From SAR324 cluster bacterium (GTDB lineage Bacteria > SAR324 > NAC60-12), in NCBI GenBank assembly GCA_028281495.1, contig JANQJU010000100.1, forward strand, positions 186,001 to 250,000: a stretch of DNA of 64,000 nucleotides, in the 5' to 3' direction. Below the pieces are notes generated by a model. The model worked only from the letters and a program-made list of their open reading frames with translations, did not search any database and was not told the origin of the DNA. Numbering within the stretch: position 1 is the stretch's first letter; the number at the start of each line of letters is the position of its first letter. The position numbers and the translations under genes are program-made. Shown here piece after piece: positions 60,677 to 64,000 of this stretch.

Positions 60677-61534
60677 ATGAACCGTTGGCATCTCTGCATC
60701 CTGTTGGGCATTTTGACGATTGTATTAGGCTGTTCTGAAGCCACCACGTTGGGTGACGACGAGCCGGATGATGTCACTCTTTCCGCCACTCCGACTTGGG
60801 AAGACGGGGTGGGCCGGCTGGTTCGTTTGAAATGTGGAGTATGCCATACCGTTCCTCACTCCGATCTCACCCCCAACGACGCCCCCAACGACCTCGATCT
60901 CAACGATTACGCTTCAGACGAAAACATCCGTCGAGCCGATGTGCTTGGCAGTTGGCTCCTGTCTGGGATCCTCACGCAAGATGTGGCTGGTGTGCGTCGC
61001 ATGCCTCTCGATTATGCCACTCCCCTCACCCAAACCGAAATTGAAGCTCTGCAAAATTGGGCGACTCTCGGACTTCCTGAAAACCTCGCTGCCCTCGATC
61101 CCACCCTGCTTTCTGGGGATGGATCCAGTACCGATGCCGATCCCAGTTCTGATACCGGAGGGACCAATACCGACTCTGGAACGGATACCGGCTCTGGTAC
61201 CGGTTCGGGGACAGGAACCGATTCGGGTACTGAAACCGACGATGCAACCGAGGCCACGACTCGTGGGGCGGAATTGTTTGCCCAAGTTTCTAGTAGTGGT
61301 TTGTCGTGTGCTTCGTGTCATGGTCCCAATAGTGACCCGACCGTTTCTGGGTTCACACCGGTTCTTTCCGCTCCCGATCTCCGTAGCAGTGTGCTGACTG
61401 GCACGGCCCTCACGTTCACCATCCGCCGTATGTGGGATTCCAGTAGCCGCGCCGCAAACGGCGACGGTGCTTTCGACGCCCTATCCACTGAAGATCAAGC
61501 CGCCTTGGAAGCCTTCGTGCTGTCGGTGAGATAA
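60677..61534 (+). CDS. Di-heme c-type cytochrome-like lipoprotein
   Basis: Secreted protein of 285 residues. Lipobox IVLGC puts the lipid on Cys19. Two heme-binding CxxCH motifs are seen: LKCGVCHTVPH (about residue 55) and LSCASCHGPNSDP (about residue 212). Between them lies a Ser/Gly/Thr/Asp-rich linker of short SGTDTGSGTG-like units (about 152-200). The N-terminal heme region and a short C-terminal cytochrome c domain would carry electrons in the periplasm. GAGG four bases before ATG 60677. It stands alone between hppA and a nuclease-like gene. Confidence 0.85.
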   Translation: MNRWHLCILLGILTIVLGCSEATTLGDDEPDDVTLSATPTWEDGVGRLVRLKCGVCHTVPHSDLTPNDAPNDLDLNDYASDENIRRADVLGSWLLSGILTQDVAGVRRMPLDYATPLTQTEIEALQNWATLGLPENLAALDPTLLSGDGSSTDADPSSDTGGTNTDSGTDTGSGTGSGTGTDSGTETDDATEATTRGAELFAQVSSSGLSCASCHGPNSDPTVSGFTPVLSAPDLRSSVLTGTALTFTIRRMWDSSSRAANGDGAFDALSTEDQAALEAFVLSVR

Positions 61535-61749
61535 TCCGACTCTCTTATTAGGGTGCGCGTTTTGGGATTTTGCACATCGAGATCATTCGAAATAGTGCTT
61601 TATAATAGGTTGTGAGTGTATAAATGTGAAATAGCTGATTGGGGCAAGGGGGGAATAAAAAGCGTTGTTCCACAAATAAGGTATTGCTTGACGCTATGGA
61701 TTGAGTTGCTAAAACGAGTGAGTTGTCAATCTAATGGAAAGGAGCAAGG

Positions 61750-62595
61750 ATGCTCAAATTTCGTCTGAACTGGCACAAGCTCTTTGGCCAAATTCTGCAA
61801 GCCCGTTTGTCTGTTTTAGGGTTTCAAGTATTAACCGAATATCAAGTGACCAAAGATCCTTGGCGGATGGATGTGGTGGTGATTCGCCCTCAGCATGCGC
61901 TGAGTTCTGAAGAATTACAACAACTCCCAGACGGAATCCGAGAGCATCTGAAAACTCACAATTTCATTGATTTCAAATCAATAAGTGAAACCTATGGAAT
62001 CGATCAGTTGGACAAGACCATCAGTTATGCGCGTGCTTACTTGGATCAAGAGAAGTTGTCTCGTGAAGAATTGCAAACCTTTGCGGTGTCCTCCATGACT
62101 CCCTCGCATTTGTTAAAGAGTAAAGAAATCCCCATTTTCCAGGAAAGCCGTGGAGTTTATCGCCTTCATTTAGCCATCCGTGAGGTCATCCTGTTGGTTC
62201 CCAACGAGTTGCCCGATAATGAAGCCAATGCAGTCTTGGGGATCTTTGCTAGTCGTAAGGATCGATTTCGAGACGCATCAAAATACTTTTTAGGCAGTCG
62301 TTTTTGGTCTAAACTGATAGGAGTGATGACGTTCATTTATTACCGATTAGGAAAGGAATTCGATATGAGTGGTTGGGATTTGAAGCGTTTTGAAGAAGAA
62401 GGATTAACCGTAGTATTGAAGAATTCGGCTCCTGACGCAGTAGCAAAAGCCTTCAATGAATTTGATAGCCAGAATAAAACTCAAGTGTTGCAAGGGGCAT
62501 TGTCTCAATTGAACAAAGAGGAGTTGCATGGTGTTTTATCTCAAGTAGATAAGGCTGATCTTGAGGAACTCTTGGCAGTTCGTCAAAAAGAATGA
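61750..62595 (+). CDS. PD-(D/E)XK nuclease-like protein
   Basis: Protein of 281 residues. The N-terminal region shows a possible nuclease core: LTEYQVTKDPWRMDVVVIRP (Asp on a strand) followed after some 35 residues by HNFIDFKSISETYG, a D-x-K motif. This matches the PD-(D/E)XK pattern found in Rpn and related DUF proteins, though assignment is not certain. The C-terminus carries helical repeats (LQGALSQLNKEELHGVL SQVDKADLEELL split into two similar units). GGAG precedes ATG 61750. Neighbours: cytochrome lipoprotein upstream, a structured non-coding region downstream. Confidence 0.55.
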   Translation: MLKFRLNWHKLFGQILQARLSVLGFQVLTEYQVTKDPWRMDVVVIRPQHALSSEELQQLPDGIREHLKTHNFIDFKSISETYGIDQLDKTISYARAYLDQEKLSREELQTFAVSSMTPSHLLKSKEIPIFQESRGVYRLHLAIREVILLVPNELPDNEANAVLGIFASRKDRFRDASKYFLGSRFWSKLIGVMTFIYYRLGKEFDMSGWDLKRFEEEGLTVVLKNSAPDAVAKAFNEFDSQNKTQVLQGALSQLNKEELHGVLSQVDKADLEELLAVRQKE

Positions 62596-62688
62596 TTTGT
62601 GTCTTTTCACCTCCAGTTCAAGCACACAAACTCCCCGCCCAAACCCACCATGCCACAAAATAATGGGGTCAGCCTTCCCTGGCTTCCC

Positions 62689-62717
62689 GGGACAAAAAAC
62701 GTCCTGTTTTTTGTCCC
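62689..62717. repeat. Perfect 12-base inverted repeat
   Basis: GGGACAAAAAAC (62689-62700), 5-base loop, GTTTTTTGTCCC (62706-62717). Confidence 0.9.
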
Positions 62718-62739
62718 CATAGTTCATTGCTCACTCGCA

Positions 62740-62770
62740 ATTTTTGGCCTCGCAGAAGCTGGCCAAAAAT
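62740..62770. repeat. Perfect 10-base inverted repeat
   Basis: ATTTTTGGCC (62740-62749), 11-base loop, GGCCAAAAAT (62761-62770), 22 bases after the previous hairpin. Confidence 0.9.
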
Positions 62771-63238
62771 CCGCGTAGGTTGCGCCGCAGCAGGCATCCA
62801 ATGCCTTGTCCATCCCTGTCCGCCAAGCTCCGCCGCGCTCCCCGGCTCCGCTACTCAGTTAGGAACCATCCCACTTTGCTGAGGTAAATTCATGGCTGCG
62901 TCACACCTTTATCTTTTGGCGGCCACTAAACAGAAATCCACTAATTAATTATTTCAGTAATCGTTATCGGTTGGGAACGGTCCCCGCGTTGGCAGTTAAA
63001 CGAGAAATTTGGTTTGCGTACATCTTCGCCGCAGGGTTGGTGCTTTCGTTTGCCACGGTCTCCGTGGTGTTTTTTGCAAAATGGATGTCCCATTTTGCTG
63101 TTTTCTGTTGGTGGTGTGGTTGTTGTGGTGGCGGTTTGTCTATTCCGGTGGATCGGTTGACAGCACAGCCATTGCTCAGCCCGGTGGCTGGATTTCGTTA
63201 TGGTGGATAGGCGAAGTGATGAAGGTTCTTAGTGGCGT

Positions 63239-63263
63239 GGGTTTTGGGGGAGTGCCAAAACCC
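63239..63263. repeat. Perfect 9-base inverted repeat in the GC-rich patch
   Basis: GGGTTTTGG (63239-63247), 7-base loop, CCAAAACCC (63255-63263). Confidence 0.85.
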
Positions 63264-63549
63264 GAGGGCTGTGCCGGGATCGGGGTGCATGGATGCATGT
63301 TGGCCGCAGCCAAGGCCGAAGCCCCAACAGCTTTAGCGAGGTGGGGCTGGCCAGCGAGGATTGAACTATGGGGAGTTGACACAGGGACGTGGCAACGACC
63401 GTGACTGCATGGATGCAGGAACACCTTATCCTGGAATGGGGAGTGTCACGGGGCGGGCGGGCCGATTAGGTATTGAATAGTGGCCGGAGACCACACCTTG
63501 AAAGCAACAAAGTTGCGCTTTTAAAGAAGTACGGTAGGGCCAAATAAAT

Positions 63550-63900
63550 CTATGATCGATCTATGAAGGCATCAATAATGGCTGCTAATAGCTTTTGGTC
63601 TTTTGACGAGAGGACTTCGAGTTGCTGGATTTTCTGGTGAAGTGTTGGATTGATAATCGTAGTTTCTGAAATGGTCTTTTGGCCTCTAAGCAAGGAATCA
63701 ACACTAACCTCAAAAACATCAGCTAATTTAACAAGCATATCGGCTGTTGGGCTGATTATCCCACGTTCATATTTTGAGATTCGATGTAGTTCGACCTCAA
63801 GCTTTTCAGCAAGCTCTCGTTGTGACCATTCTTTTTGTTCCCTCAAATGCTTCAATCGCTTTGAAATAAACTTTGAGGGGATTAATTCGCTGTTTTCCAT
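63550..63900 (-). CDS. XRE family helix-turn-helix regulator
   Basis: DNA-binding protein of 116 residues. The HTH (LREQKEWSQRELAEKLEVELHRISKYERG) occupies residues about 18-50, followed by the typical TADMLVKLADVFEVSVDSLL extension and a short helical tail (QQLEVLSSKDQKLLAAIIDAF). AGGAG five bases before ATG 63900 is preferred to the TTG at 63915. It probably binds the palindrome at 63968-63983 and regulates itself. Partner genes lie beyond the window. Confidence 0.88.
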   Translation of the reverse strand: MENSELIPSKFISKRLKHLREQKEWSQRELAEKLEVELHRISKYERGIISPTADMLVKLADVFEVSVDSLLRGQKTISETTIINPTLHQKIQQLEVLSSKDQKLLAAIIDAFIDRS

Positions 63901-63967
63901 AGCAACTCCTATCAATAGGATTTTATGGAAGCAGCAAACAAAATCAAATTTAATTGTTCTTGATTAA

Positions 63968-63983
63968 TAGCATTTAAATGCTA
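63968..63983. promoter_or_regulatory. Operator candidate upstream of the XRE gene
   Basis: TAGCATTTAAATGCTA is a perfect 16-base palindrome 68 bases before the XRE start; a similar half-site TAGCATATAT follows at 63987. XRE/phage-type repressors typically bind such sites. Confidence 0.55.
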
Positions 63984-64000
63984 AAGTAGCATATATATGT

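Larger units (their letters stand above)
62596..63549. other. Gene-free, hairpin-rich intergenic region
   Basis: About 950 bases with no convincing gene. It contains the perfect inverted repeats listed separately, a GC-rich, G-rich stretch from about 63180 to 63470, and the short direct repeat TGCATGGATGCA (near 63287 and 63406). Small overlapping reading frames here lack ribosome sites and family features. The region may encode a structured RNA or be a remnant of a repeat family. Confidence 0.6.

Noticed and set aside
62971..63404. Two overlapping plus-strand frames (79 and 131 codons) in the gene-free region
   Set aside because: No ribosome site, odd Trp/Gly/Cys-rich composition and overlap with hairpins; neither resembles a known family.
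61750..63900. Prophage or genomic-island edge made of nuclease-like gene, repeats and XRE regulator
   Set aside because: No integrase, transposase or phage structural genes, and no direct repeat of the tRNA 3' end was seen.

Overview
The window is a chromosomal segment of a free-living, motile, diderm bacterium of medium GC content. Lipoprotein signal peptides, tripartite sugar importers, two chemoreceptors, a bactofilin, an O-antigen-ligase-like protein, class III cyclase and diguanylate cyclase signalling, and a membrane pyrophosphatase all point that way. Family resemblances are mostly proteobacterial or 'deltaproteobacterial', but nothing here fixes the phylum. There is no transposase, phage module or CRISPR array. 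Two of the sugar importers have no ATPase problem to solve, but a third lacks its own ATPase and must borrow one.

Layout. 1-5.6 kb: the 3' end of a periplasmic-binding-protein gene, then a glucose/mannose-type ABC importer (gtsABCD-like) with stem-loops in its leader and after its first gene. 5.8-7.8 kb: a chemoreceptor. 7.9-12.0 kb (minus strand): a second sugar ABC importer (binding protein and two permeases, no ATPase) with a 2-hydroxyacid dehydrogenase, behind a 700-base control region holding three LacI-type palindromes. 12.7-14.4 kb: a second chemoreceptor with a C-terminal sensor domain. 14.4-26.9 kb: a GntR/FCD regulator divergent from an eight-gene uronide operon: binding protein, two enlarged permeases, ATPase, GH31 alpha-glycosidase, D-mannonate dehydratase (ManD), uronate isomerase (UxaC) and fructuronate reductase (UxuB). 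A 14-base operator candidate occurs twice, once over the -10 of the operon.

26.9-45.7 kb: an FGE-like lipoprotein; a TetR regulator and a penicillin-acylase-family lipoprotein separated by three evenly spaced operators; an SDR; an amidase; an M20 deacylase; a coiled-coil repeat protein; a soluble-adenylyl-cyclase-like giant; a family 3 binding protein translationally coupled to an orphan DNA adenine methyltransferase; two ABC ATPase proteins; VanZ-like and bactofilin proteins; and ThrH phosphatase.

45.9-56.7 kb: a probable envelope/signalling neighbourhood made of a GAF plus degenerate kinase protein, a REC-GGDEF response regulator, a PDZ/S41 protease lipoprotein, a STAS protein, an extremely Asp/Gly-rich membrane protein with SPOR-like C-terminus, and two large proteins I do not recognise. 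56.9-64 kb: an O-antigen-ligase-like protein, a CAU tRNA, a K+-dependent-type membrane pyrophosphatase, a di-heme c-type lipoprotein, a PD-(D/E)XK-like protein, a 950-base non-coding stretch rich in perfect hairpins, and an XRE regulator with a palindromic operator candidate.

Most promising for novelty: the GH31-ManD-UxaC-UxuB uronide operon with its unusual permeases and built-in GntR switch; the acidic SPOR protein with its unknown neighbours; the binding protein-methyltransferase pair; and the structured non-coding region at 62.6-63.5 kb.
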